DNA of 64,000 bases. Source: an uncultured Bacteroides sp. GTDB lineage: Bacteria; Bacteroidota; Bacteroidia; Bacteroidales; Bacteroidaceae. Shown one piece after another: positions 9,880 to 18,642 of this stretch. Position 1 is the stretch's first letter, and each line of letters starts with the position of its first letter. The notes under the pieces are model-generated. The model had not been told where the DNA came from. It did no database searches and saw nothing but the letters and a program-made list of their open reading frames with translations. The translations under genes and the position numbers were made by a program. Where the stretch lies: the NCBI GenBank assembly GCA_944321465.1, contig CALULL010000007.1, positions 1 through 64,000 on the forward strand, read 5' to 3'.

Positions 9880-9936
9880 GTAGGGGTAACTCTTGCGGTC
9901 GCCTAAATTGAGGGCAGGGGCAAGCCCCGCCCCTAC
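9880..9936. repeat. Palindromic-ended 83-bp repeat B, short copy
   Basis: It begins GTAGGGGTAAC and ends GGGGCAAGCCCCGCCCCTAC, like the longer copies at 37877, 38316 and 38799, but is 57 bp because the central spacer is shorter. Confidence 0.7.
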
Positions 9937-10020
9937 GCCGTACCCCCGAATAGAGGCAACTACCTGTTCCGGGCCCCAAAGTGGTCCAATAGCATACAGG
10001 AACCGTGGTGCGCCGCCTTG

Positions 10021-11172
10021 TGCCATTCGACCCCTGAAACGGGGCCGATGCTATGGAGAGGCCGCATAATCCCCCGGGTTCGCTTCGTTCACCCGGGGCT
10101 AAGCATGGTTGGACCCCTTCGGGGCCCCCCGTCCTCGGGGGACACACCACGGGGCACACGAGCCATGCACGGACACCGCAGGACGCGCGGGCAAACGCCA
10201 CACGCACCGGGAATGCCCTCACAGGACCTGCGGCAAACGCCACACGCACCGGAGCACGAACCTCGCAGGACCTGCGGCCCCGAAGGGGTCGAACTATGCT
10301 TAGCCGGGGGTGAACGCAGTGCCCCCCCGGATAGAACCATCTACATTCACCCGGGCCCCGAAGGGGTCCAATAGCAAACTGGAACGGAACACGCCGCCTC
10401 GTGCCATTCGACCCCTGAAACGGGGCCGATGCTATGGAGAGGCCGCATAATCCCCCGGGTTCGCTTCGTTCACCCGGGGCTAAGCATGGTTGGACCCCTT
10501 CGGGGCCCCTCGTCCTTGGGGAACAAGCCACGCGGAGACGGAGGATACACGAACCACGCACGGGGCACGAACCTCGCAGAGTACACGGTCAAACACCACA
10601 CGCACCGGGAATGCCCTCACAGGACCTGCGGCCCCGAAGGGGTCGAACCATGCTTAGCCGGGGGTGAACGCAGTGAACCCCCGGATAGAACCACCTACAT
10701 TCACCCGGGCCCCGAAGGGGTCCAATAGCAAAATGGAGCGGAACACGCCGCCTTGCGCCATTCGACCCCTGAAACGGGGTCGATACAACGAGGGGGGCCA
10801 TGAAGCCCCGGGTTCGCTTCGTTCACCCGGGGCTAAGCATGGTTGGACCCCCTTCGGGGCCCCTCGTCCTCGGGGGACTAATCACGGGGGCACACGAACC
10901 ATGCACGGGCACCGCAGGCCGCGCGGCAAACGCCACACGCACCGGGGCACGGACCTCGCAGGACGCGCGACAAACACCACACGCACCGGGGCACGAACAC
11001 CGCAGGACCTGCGGCCCCGAAGGGGTCGAACTATGCTTAGCCGGGGGTGAACGCAGTGAACCCCCGGATAGAACCATCTACATTCACCCGGGCCCCGAAG
11101 GGGTCCAATAGCAAACCGGAACGGAACACGCCGCCTTGTGCCATTCGACCCCTGAAACGGGGCCGATGCCAT
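10021..11172. repeat. BIME-like tandem array (three ~354-383-bp units plus partial)
   Basis: The motif CCATTCGACCCCTGAAACGG recurs at 10023, 10404, 10758 and 11141, giving periods of 381, 354 and 383 bp. Each unit holds one palindromic module in forward orientation (GGGTTCGCTTCGTTCACCC, then GCTAAGCATGGTTGGACCCC) and one in reverse (ATGCTTAGCCGGGGGTGAACG, then GGGCCCCGAAGGGGTCCAAT). A variable spacer lies between them, rich in CCGCAGGACCTGCGG-type palindromes and CACGCACCGG. All six frames give open stretches, but these are by-products of high GC. Confidence 0.9.
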
Positions 11173-11234
11173 AGATGCTCGTTCGTACTCGGGAAATGCA
11201 TCGCGCAGGTACACGCATCAAATACCCGTTCCCT

Positions 11235-11313
11235 GTAGGGACGGGGCTTGCCCCGCCCGAAACCTTGTTTGTCTTGTCCTGTCAATCCGGGCGACCGCAA
11301 GGGTCGCCCCTAC
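11235..11313. repeat. Palindromic-ended repeat B
   Basis: 79 bp from GTAGGGACGGGGC to GGGTCGCCCCTAC. It has the same two end hairpins as the copies at 37877 and 38316, in inverted order. Confidence 0.8.
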
Positions 11314-11349
11314 ACATGCGATGTCACCCTTCCTCTCCCCTCTTCCCCG

Positions 11350-11408
11350 CACACCTCTGCTCCCCGTCGGGCACACCTCTGCCTGCCACCGGGCACAGGA
11401 ATGCCCGG
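11350..11408. repeat. Short GTGTGCCC/ACACCTCTGC repeat cluster (family D)
   Basis: The motif CACACCTCTGC occurs at about 11350 and again ~22 bp on, followed by an inverted relative, GGGCACAGGAATGCCC. Similar clusters are at 24838, 45541, 51392 and 62631. Confidence 0.6.
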
Positions 11409-11708
11409 TAAGGAGGTCTTGGGGCTGTGGTAGGGACGATTGGAGGCTGAAGGGCAGGGCAGGAGACAGGGCACGAAGGGGAATTCTTAACAATTTCTTC
11501 GGCTTAACGTTTTTATCTTAAAAAATGTCCTTGCAGGAACGCTTTAGGCCTTCTCCCCTTTTTGCAATGTGACAGCAACAGGGGGGAGTAAGAAGGGGGC
11601 AATTTAAAGAAAAATGTTGTAGAACATATTCTGGCAATACTTTTGTAACAATATGACACAAAAAGTCGTTTTTTTCGGCTTCACCGTTGATGGTTTTGTT
11701 TTTATTAA
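11409..11708. other. Gene-free leader region of the SusC operon
   Basis: No gene is seen. Base composition falls sharply from ~11480 onward, leading into the AT-rich promoter at 11709. A regulator binding site could lie here, but none is recognisable. Confidence 0.5.
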
Positions 11709-11716
11709 TATATTTG
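11709..11716 (+). promoter_or_regulatory. -7 box (TATATTTG) of the SusC/SusD operon
   Basis: TATATTTG fits TAnnTTTG and lies 55 nt before the susC-like ATG. A TTG at 11687 is at about the distance expected for the -33 element. Confidence 0.65.
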
Positions 11717-11771
11717 CATTTCGTTAGAGTAAAAAACAATTAGTGTAAAGTTAAACTTTAAGAGAGAATTT

Positions 11772-14771
11772 ATGAAAAGAAATTTGATGTTGTTTCTGGC
11801 CTTCCTCTTTTTGGGGATAGGTTTCGCTACTGCCCAGACGCAGACCGTCACAGGTGTGGTAGTGCATGCCAGCGAGGGCGAGCCGATTATCGGCGCGGCC
11901 GTTCGGGTTAAGGACACCAACTTAGGTGCTGTAACGGACATTGACGGTAAGTTCACCTTGACCAATGTGCCCGCTTCTGCCAAGACGCTTGTCGTCTCCT
12001 ACATTGGTATGTTGACGCAGGAAGTGTCCATTCGTCCCTATGTTGAGGTTCGTCTGCACGACGACACCGAGCAATTGGAGGAAGTCATTGTCGTTGGCTA
12101 CGGCTCGGCCAAGAAGATTGGTTCGGTGGTAGGCTCTATCAGCACTGTGGGCGGTGAGAAGATGGAGAAGGCTCCTACGGCCAGCTTCACCGACGCTCTG
12201 TCCGGTGCCGTTTCGGGTCTGTCCGTGTTGTCCAACTCCGGTGACCCCTCGGCCGAGGCTTCTGTCCGTCTGCGTGGTATCGGCTCTATCAACGCGAGCA
12301 CCGAGCCTCTCTACATTCTGGACGGTGCCCCCATTTCTTCTACCGTGTTCTCCACGCTGAACCCCAGCGACATCCAGAACATCACGGTGCTGAAGGATGC
12401 CACCTCCACGGCCATCTACGGTTCGCGTGCCGCTGCCGGTGTCATTGTGATTACCTCCAAGAAAGGTAAGCTCAACGAGAAGGCTACGGTGACCATTCGC
12501 GGCCAGTTCGGTTTCTCCAGCATTGTGAAGGACCGCGTGGAGATGATGAACTCGCAGCAGTACATCCAGTTCCGCGACCTCATCGGATCTCCCGTCAATC
12601 AGGGTGTCCGCGACTTGGTGAACAACTACGGCATCAGCACCAACTGGCGCGACGAGATATTTGACGGAAGCGCCCCCACCTATACGATTGATGCCAGCGT
12701 GCGCGGCGGCTCGGACCATACGTCCTACTACCTCTCGCTGAACCACCACAGCCAGGAAGGTGTTATCGACCAGAGTGGTATGCGTCGTGAAACCATCCGC
12801 TTCAACTTCGAGACACGCGTCAACGACTGGTTCAAGGTGGGCTTGAGCTCCAACCTCGGTTACACGAAGTACGAGCAGAACAACGAGAACAACGCTACGG
12901 ATAACCTCTACATCTACAACCCCTCGTTCTATGCCCGTGCTGCCCTGCCTTACGACTCTCCCCGCTTCTACACGATAGAGAACGGCCAGATTGTCTGGGG
13001 CGAAGAGGCTACCAGCTTGGCTTATAGCGGCTTTGCAACCATCCCCTATGTGAACAGCACGCGTGAGGTATGGCGCCGCAACGTGACGGCCAACCTCAAC
13101 CTCTACGAGGAGATTACCCCCATCAAGGGTCTTACGCTCCGTGCACAGCAGGCTGTCGATGCCTACGACTACGGCGTGTCGGCTACGTACCTGCCCAGCG
13201 ATGCCTTGGTGAACCCCATGACGGGCCAGACTATTATGCCGTCCGATACCGGTTCACGTTCCGAGTCGTTCAGCCGCTATTATTCGTTCACCTATACGCA
13301 CACGGCCGAGTACAAGTTCAACATCGACGACCACTACGTGACGGTGCTGGCCGGTGAAGAGTCCATCTACTCGAAGTCCAACGGTTTTGGTGTATCTTCC
13401 AGCGGACAGAGCGACAGACGTCTGATGCTGCTCACCTCGGGTACGAACGTCGATATCTCTTCGGGCCTTTCGCATTCCATTGCCGAGCAGGCTTTCAACT
13501 CCATTTTCTTCACGGGTAGCTACAACTACGACGAGAAGTACTTCTTCGATGCATCCTACCGCCGCGACGGCAGCTCGAACTTCGCTCCGGGCCACCGCTG
13601 GTCCAACTTCTATTCGCTGGGTGCCATGTGGAACCTGAAGCGCGAGAACTTCCTCCAGGATGTCAACTGGCTGACCGACCTTTCGCTGAAGGTCAGCTAC
13701 GGTACGACGGGTAACTCCAGCGTGGGTGCCTATGCCTACTTCAGCACGCTGTCGCCCTCGGGTGGTATGTACAATGGTGGCAACTCGCTGTTGCTGGGCA
13801 GCAACCCCGGTAACGAGGAACTGACGTGGGAAAAGACGGCTCAGGCCAACGTGGGTGTCTACGGTCGCTTCTTCAACCGCTTCAGCCTGGGTGCCGACTT
13901 CTACCACAAGCGCACGACCGACATGTTGATGACTATCCCCTATTCGGCCACTACGGGCTACACGGCAGGTATCGGCAACATCGGTGCCATGAACAACGTC
14001 GGTGTGGATGTTGAGTTCTCGGCCGACCTGCTGCAACGCAAGGACTTCTTGTGGACCTTCAGGGCCAACTTCAACTACAACCACAACGAACTGACCGAGC
14101 TGTTCAACGGTCGCGATGTCTACACGTTGGGCGATGCTTACACCAGCTTCCAGGTAGGCCACTCCATAGGCGAACTCTATGCCGTGCGCCGTGCTGGCGT
14201 TGACCCCCGTGACGGTCGCCAGATGTGGTACGACAAGGACGGTAACCTCACCAAGACCTTCAACCAGGAGCGCGATGCCGTGCTGCTGGGCAAGGACCGC
14301 TACGCTCCCTGGACCGGTGGTTTCGGAACGGCGTTGAGCTGGAAAGGACTCACCGTCAGCGCCGACTTCGCTTGGGCTGCCAAGAAGTACATGGTGTCCA
14401 ACGATAACTTCTTCATCGAGAACAGCGCACAGGGTCTCTCCATCAACCAGACGACCAACATGCTGAACATCTGGACCGAGCCGGGACAGGTGACCGACAT
14501 CCCCAAGGTGGGCGAGGTTATCCAGTTCGACGACCACCTGATCGAGAACGCTTCGTTCCTGCGCTTGAAGAACCTGCGCGTGCAGTACTCCCTGCCCCAA
14601 CGCTGGATGGAACGTTCGCACATGCAGAACGTGACGGTGTTCTTCACCGGCCGCAACCTGTGGACCGTTACTCAGTTCACCGGCTACGACCCCGAACCCG
14701 ATGCCAACCTGGTACGTTTTGCTTACCCCAACACGAAACAGTTTATCTTTGGTGCTGAAGTAACATTCTAA
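11772..14771 (+). CDS. SusC/RagA family TonB-dependent outer-membrane transporter
   Basis: A 999-residue outer-membrane beta-barrel that imports a ligand using TonB energy. After a signal peptide (1-21, ending ATA-QT) comes the CarboxypepD_reg-like domain (TGVVVHASEGEPIIGAAVRVKDT at ~27-50). A TonB-box-like stretch LEEVIVVGYG follows, then the plug with SVRLRGIGSIN and PLYILDGAP. The plug ends at ATSTAIYGSRAAAGVIVITSKKG, the SusC signature. The C-terminus ends in an aromatic (EVTF), as is usual for barrels. SusD-like and surface lipoprotein genes follow in the same operon. No glycoside hydrolase or protease gene adjoins, so the substrate cannot be guessed. Confidence 0.96.
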   Translation: MKRNLMLFLAFLFLGIGFATAQTQTVTGVVVHASEGEPIIGAAVRVKDTNLGAVTDIDGKFTLTNVPASAKTLVVSYIGMLTQEVSIRPYVEVRLHDDTEQLEEVIVVGYGSAKKIGSVVGSISTVGGEKMEKAPTASFTDALSGAVSGLSVLSNSGDPSAEASVRLRGIGSINASTEPLYILDGAPISSTVFSTLNPSDIQNITVLKDATSTAIYGSRAAAGVIVITSKKGKLNEKATVTIRGQFGFSSIVKDRVEMMNSQQYIQFRDLIGSPVNQGVRDLVNNYGISTNWRDEIFDGSAPTYTIDASVRGGSDHTSYYLSLNHHSQEGVIDQSGMRRETIRFNFETRVNDWFKVGLSSNLGYTKYEQNNENNATDNLYIYNPSFYARAALPYDSPRFYTIENGQIVWGEEATSLAYSGFATIPYVNSTREVWRRNVTANLNLYEEITPIKGLTLRAQQAVDAYDYGVSATYLPSDALVNPMTGQTIMPSDTGSRSESFSRYYSFTYTHTAEYKFNIDDHYVTVLAGEESIYSKSNGFGVSSSGQSDRRLMLLTSGTNVDISSGLSHSIAEQAFNSIFFTGSYNYDEKYFFDASYRRDGSSNFAPGHRWSNFYSLGAMWNLKRENFLQDVNWLTDLSLKVSYGTTGNSSVGAYAYFSTLSPSGGMYNGGNSLLLGSNPGNEELTWEKTAQANVGVYGRFFNRFSLGADFYHKRTTDMLMTIPYSATTGYTAGIGNIGAMNNVGVDVEFSADLLQRKDFLWTFRANFNYNHNELTELFNGRDVYTLGDAYTSFQVGHSIGELYAVRRAGVDPRDGRQMWYDKDGNLTKTFNQERDAVLLGKDRYAPWTGGFGTALSWKGLTVSADFAWAAKKYMVSNDNFFIENSAQGLSINQTTNMLNIWTEPGQVTDIPKVGEVIQFDDHLIENASFLRLKNLRVQYSLPQRWMERSHMQNVTVFFTGRNLWTVTQFTGYDPEPDANLVRFAYPNTKQFIFGAEVTF

Positions 14772-14793
14772 ACATTTAATCGAAACTAAGACA

Positions 14794-16347
14794 ATGAAAA
14801 AAATATTCTTGACTTTATTTGCAGCCGGTGCCCTGTTGGGTTCCTGTGACATGAATTTGGAGCCGATTGGCCAGTTGCCCAGCGATGGCTCTGTGCAGAG
14901 CATCGACGACTTGGAGGCACTGCGCAACGGCGCATACCGCAACATGCGTATCATCACGACATCCGGCAACCTGCTGGGTTCGGAAATCCAGATGGACGAC
15001 TTCGTCGGCGTGTCGACCAACGGTAATGTTTACGGAGAATTGTCGGCCGGTTCTCTCCTTTCGTCCAACAGCGACGTGAACGTGTGCTGGCAGAACATGT
15101 ACTACATCATCACGGGTGTGAACTACGACCTCATCGAGGCACAACGCCTGCTCGACGAGAACGCCATCGAGGAGACCGACATGGCACTGTACAACCGCTA
15201 CGTGGGCGAACTGAAATTCATGCGTGCCTATGCCTACTGGTGGCTGGTAGACCACTTCTGCCAACCCTACACGGAGCAGAATGGCGACACCGAAGCTCTG
15301 GGTGTCCCCTTGCGTCTCGACTTCAACCCCACAGGCGATAACTCCACGTATCCTGGCCGTAGCACCCTGAACCAGACCTTCACGCAGATAGAGAAAGACC
15401 TGCAGGAAGCCTACGATGCACTCGTGGCCTACGAGGCAACAGGTGCCAAAGACGTGGCCGAGCTGGTGGCTCCCAACTCTTACTACGTTTCTTCCTACGT
15501 GGTGAAGGCCATGCAGGCTCGTGTGGCTCTGCTCAAGGGCGACTACCCGACGGCTTTCAACAGGGCTAAGGAGGTAATCGACAGCCAGATCTATCCGTTG
15601 ACTGCCTACAACCGTTACATTACGATGTGGGACAACGACGAAGGTACCGAAGTGCTGATGCGTCTGTTCATGAGTTCTACTGAGACGGGCGGCATCAGCG
15701 GAACGGGTTTGCAGTTCTACACCATAAACAATTCTGCCAACTACATCCCCGTCAACGACCTGATCAACCTTTACGACACGCGTAACGACATCCGCTATAC
15801 GGCTTGGTTCTTTACGGGACAAATCCCGGTGATGGGCCGCAACTATCGTGCCGTGTTCATGGGTGGCAAGTATCCGGGCAACATGGACTTGGAGGTTGAC
15901 CCCACGCAGCGTCAGGCCGGTCTGAACATGGCTAAGCCTTTCCGTACCGCCGAGATGTATCTCATTGCCGCCGAGGCCGACCTCGAACTGAACCACAACC
16001 CGCAAGGCCTTGCCGCAACCTATCTGAACGACCTGCGCCGCGCACGCATCCAGAACTATACGGACGTGACGTTCAACTCGGAGTCCGAGTTGAGGACCGC
16101 CATCCGCAACGAGCGCCGCAAGGAACTGGTGGCCGAGGGCTTCCGCATGAGCGACCTGCGCCGTTGGGGGCTGGGCTTCACACGTACCGGTTCGTATCCC
16201 GACAATCCTGAGCTGGAGAGCATTCTGGCTCCTACGAGCGTGGGCGTTACCTATCAGGCTGGCGACTACCGCTACACATGGCCTATCCCGGCTGACGAGA
16301 TGGAGTCCAACCCGCAGTTGGCTGGCCAGCAGAACCCTAATTATTAA
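14794..16347 (+). CDS. SusD/RagB family surface lipoprotein
   Basis: 517-residue substrate-capture lipoprotein that caps its SusC partner. It has a signal peptide with lipobox LLGSC and the lipidated Cys at 18. The N-terminal SusD-like part (SIDDLEALRNGAYRNMR) is followed by the TPR-like helical core (YVGELKFMRAYAYWWLVDHF). The RagB/SusD C-terminal domain includes KPFRTAEMYLIAAEADL, YLNDLRRARIQNY and IRNERRKELVAEGFRMSDLRRWG. It starts 22 nt after the susC-like stop. Confidence 0.96.
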   Translation: MKKIFLTLFAAGALLGSCDMNLEPIGQLPSDGSVQSIDDLEALRNGAYRNMRIITTSGNLLGSEIQMDDFVGVSTNGNVYGELSAGSLLSSNSDVNVCWQNMYYIITGVNYDLIEAQRLLDENAIEETDMALYNRYVGELKFMRAYAYWWLVDHFCQPYTEQNGDTEALGVPLRLDFNPTGDNSTYPGRSTLNQTFTQIEKDLQEAYDALVAYEATGAKDVAELVAPNSYYVSSYVVKAMQARVALLKGDYPTAFNRAKEVIDSQIYPLTAYNRYITMWDNDEGTEVLMRLFMSSTETGGISGTGLQFYTINNSANYIPVNDLINLYDTRNDIRYTAWFFTGQIPVMGRNYRAVFMGGKYPGNMDLEVDPTQRQAGLNMAKPFRTAEMYLIAAEADLELNHNPQGLAATYLNDLRRARIQNYTDVTFNSESELRTAIRNERRKELVAEGFRMSDLRRWGLGFTRTGSYPDNPELESILAPTSVGVTYQAGDYRYTWPIPADEMESNPQLAGQQNPNY

Positions 16348-16383
16348 CAGACAGATGCTATTCTATAACCTATTAGAAAAAGA

Positions 16384-17331
16384 ATGACTATGAAGTATAT
16401 AAAGTATTTAGCTATGTTCCTGCTGCCCCTCTCGTTCATGGCCTGCAGCGATGACGAAGAGAGCATAAACGGTGGCAACGCTACGGTGGGTTTCGCTTCC
16501 GACCAGATTACCGTGAAAGAGACCGACAACGCGCTTCTCATCCCCGTCAACATAACGGGCGACCACACGGGGCTTATCAACGCCCGGGTGGAGCTGCAGG
16601 ATGTTCAGGGTAACTCGGTGACACCGGACGAGACGATTATCATGACTTCGGGAAACCTCCGTTTCCCCGCCGGTGTCGAGACTGTCGATGTGGAAATCTA
16701 CGCCACGTGCAACACGCGTGTGATGGAGCCGGGACGCTCCTATGCACTGGTCATCACCGACGCACAGGGTGCCACCATCGGCACTTCCCGCTGCCAGGTG
16801 AACATTGAGGAAGTCCCCGACCCTTACGAACAGCTCCTTGGTAGCTGGACGTTTGTCGGCAGCAACATCTTGTATGCTTCCAGACCGCAGGAAACCATGG
16901 CCTTCACGCTGGCACAGCATCCTGAAGATACGGACCTGACGCGCTACACTTGCACGCTGACCGTTCAAGGCGCGCCCTTAACCTTCGATATGAACTACAT
17001 CGTCAACCCCGCAGGGCTTGAAATTGTTGTCGACCCCAACGTGGATGTAGCTTCGGACCTTGACTTCGGGATGCCCGAGTGGGGGCTGGCCAGCGTCCGC
17101 TTCGGACGTATCTACCTGGCTGAGGATCCGGCGACCGGCAAAACGGTAATGTACCAGGGCGAAGGCGGAAACGTCACTGGCTCGTGGAGCGACGACCTGA
17201 AGACCCTGCTGTTCAGTACGACGTATGACGACCCGGAAACGGGTGCCCTTGCCGGCCTGATTTACAACGAAGACGGCGAATCGACAGGTAGCTTGATGTT
17301 TGCTTATTCAGACATTGTGCTGATACGCTAA
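16384..17331 (+). CDS. Surface lipoprotein, SusE/F-position protein
   Basis: 315 residues with a lipobox (SFMAC, Cys21 from the first Met). The N-terminal half (ATVGFASDQITVKETD ... VPVNI-like strands) resembles a Calx-beta-like immunoglobulin domain. The C-terminal half, from about residue 150, begins LLGSWTFVGSN and looks lipocalin-like. It is the third gene of the SusC/SusD operon, 36 nt after susD, the position of the substrate-binding SusE/SusF-type proteins. A second ATG at 16390 (MKYIKYLAMF) is an equally good start. Ligand unknown. A strong terminator follows at 17362. Confidence 0.8.
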   Translation: MTMKYIKYLAMFLLPLSFMACSDDEESINGGNATVGFASDQITVKETDNALLIPVNITGDHTGLINARVELQDVQGNSVTPDETIIMTSGNLRFPAGVETVDVEIYATCNTRVMEPGRSYALVITDAQGATIGTSRCQVNIEEVPDPYEQLLGSWTFVGSNILYASRPQETMAFTLAQHPEDTDLTRYTCTLTVQGAPLTFDMNYIVNPAGLEIVVDPNVDVASDLDFGMPEWGLASVRFGRIYLAEDPATGKTVMYQGEGGNVTGSWSDDLKTLLFSTTYDDPETGALAGLIYNEDGESTGSLMFAYSDIVLIR

Positions 17332-17361
17332 GACGTAGCGGAGTTTCCGTTAACTATAGAG

Positions 17362-17399
17362 AAGACGGGGCAGAGCCATTCTGCTCCGTCTTTTTTTTA
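17362..17399 (+). terminator. Intrinsic terminator of the SusC/SusD operon
   Basis: AAGACGGGGCAGA (17362-17374) pairs with TCTGCTCCGTCTT (17380-17392) and leads into a run of T. Confidence 0.92.
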
Positions 17400-17407
17400 T
17401 CCCCAGT

Positions 17408-17603
17408 CCCAAATCGGTCATTAGACCGTCTTGCCGTGTGCTTGACAGTCTTTCTACGGCTTTCCAAGCCCTTTCGTTTTTCCGTCGGCATCTTGTCTGC
17501 CGCTTTGTCTCGGCGTAGCCCGCTACGCCTTCGGCAAAGGTGGCGGACAATCTGCACGGCGGCAGAACGAAATCGCTTTGGACTCTAATGACCGATTTGG
17601 GTT
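17408..17603 (-). repeat. MITE-like element A, full copy (inverted)
   Basis: Same element as at 9483 but in the opposite orientation, starting CCCAAATCGGTCATTAG and ending CTAATGACCGATTTGGGTT. It begins 9 nt after the T run of the terminator. Just outside its right end is AATGGCCGATTGAGGTTT, a decayed copy of the end sequence. Confidence 0.88.
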
Positions 17604-18015
17604 TAATGGCCGATTGAGGTTTGTAGTGTAGACGACAGGGCGGCTCGGTTGCCTGCGCCTTGTCGGTGTGCCCCTTCTTTCATCTTTCTGTTAATTAAGG
17701 TTAACGGGGGGGTGAAATTTGCCTCTGTAGATAAATCTCTTTTATTTTGGCAAGAATTTAGAAAAGCATAGGGTAGTAGTTCCCCGTTATTGATTTGCGG
17801 GGATTTCGTATGGTCTTAGGAATGAGGGCTTCTCGCGAATGGAGGAGAGTGGATTTGTGCTGTTTCTGAACGTTAGAGAGTCGTGTTTCTTTAGTTTCCT
17901 TGCACGTGGGTAATCGGGAAATACTGCCTTGCCGTCAGGCGTGAGTCTGTCGGGGTGGCGGCTGCTTGCGCGCTTGCGGGCGGTCTGCCGATAACAACAC
18001 ATAGGGTAGTATTTT
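17604..18015. promoter_or_regulatory. Gene-free leader of the fimbrial locus with a 12-bp direct repeat
   Basis: No gene is seen. CATAGGGTAGTA occurs at 17767-17778 and again at 18000-18011, the second copy ending 4 nt before the DUF3575 start codon. A small hairpin with CCCCG/CGGGG arms follows the first copy. The part between ~17690 and 17800 is AT-rich and is the likely promoter zone. Confidence 0.5.
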
Positions 18016-18588
18016 ATGAAACGTATTGCATTCCTTTTATTCTTTTTTTCCGTCTTGGCGGCGACAGAAGGGTACGCCCAGCGGTTTGCACTGAAGACAG
18101 ATGTCGTGAAGTGGGCTACGGCCTCGTTCAACCTCGAGCCCGAGGTGCGCGTGGGCAAGAAGTCTACGGTCGCGCTGGCTCTGTCGTACAATCCGTGGAC
18201 GTTCGGCGACAATCGCAAGTGGAAGCACCTGTGGGTGCAGCCCGAGTACCGCTACTGGTTGTGTGCGCCCTTCTCGGGGCACTTCATCGGCGGCCACCTC
18301 CTTTACACGCACTACAACGCCGGCAACGTCGACCTTCCCTTCGGGGTGTGGTCGGGGCTGGAGCAGAACCGCTACCAGGGCGACCTGGTGGGGGCGGGCT
18401 TCGTGTATGGCTACCACTGGATGCTCACCACGCGCTTCAGCCTGGAGGCCGCCGTGGGCATAGGCTACGGCTTCACGCGCTACAAGTACTACGAGTGTCC
18501 CACGTGCGGTGCCTACAAGGGGACGCAGAACAAGCACCTGCTGATGCCCACGCGGGCGGCCATTTCGCTGGTATATGTGTTGAAATAA
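18016..18588 (+). CDS. DUF3575 family outer-membrane protein (fimbrial accessory)
   Basis: 190 residues with a signal peptide (1-21, ending GYA-QR) and a series of amphipathic strands consistent with a small outer-membrane barrel: FALKTDVVKWATASFNLEPEV, WKHLWVQPEYRYW and GYHWMLTTRFSLEAAVGIGYG. This matches the DUF3575 family. In other Bacteroidales, DUF3575 genes sit beside DUF3868 and Mfa-type fimbrillin genes, exactly as here. The reading frame ends directly before the next gene's leader. Its molecular role in fimbria biogenesis is not established. Confidence 0.88.
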   Translation: MKRIAFLLFFFSVLAATEGYAQRFALKTDVVKWATASFNLEPEVRVGKKSTVALALSYNPWTFGDNRKWKHLWVQPEYRYWLCAPFSGHFIGGHLLYTHYNAGNVDLPFGVWSGLEQNRYQGDLVGAGFVYGYHWMLTTRFSLEAAVGIGYGFTRYKYYECPTCGAYKGTQNKHLLMPTRAAISLVYVLK

Positions 18589-18642
18589 GTGGAGGGCGGA
18601 GAGATGAGAGTCGGAGAAACGAGAACGAGAAACGAAATAGAG

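Noticed and set aside
17604..18015. Invertible promoter for fimbrial phase variation
   Set aside because: Only a direct repeat was found, not the inverted repeats that flank invertible promoters, and no recombinase gene is nearby.
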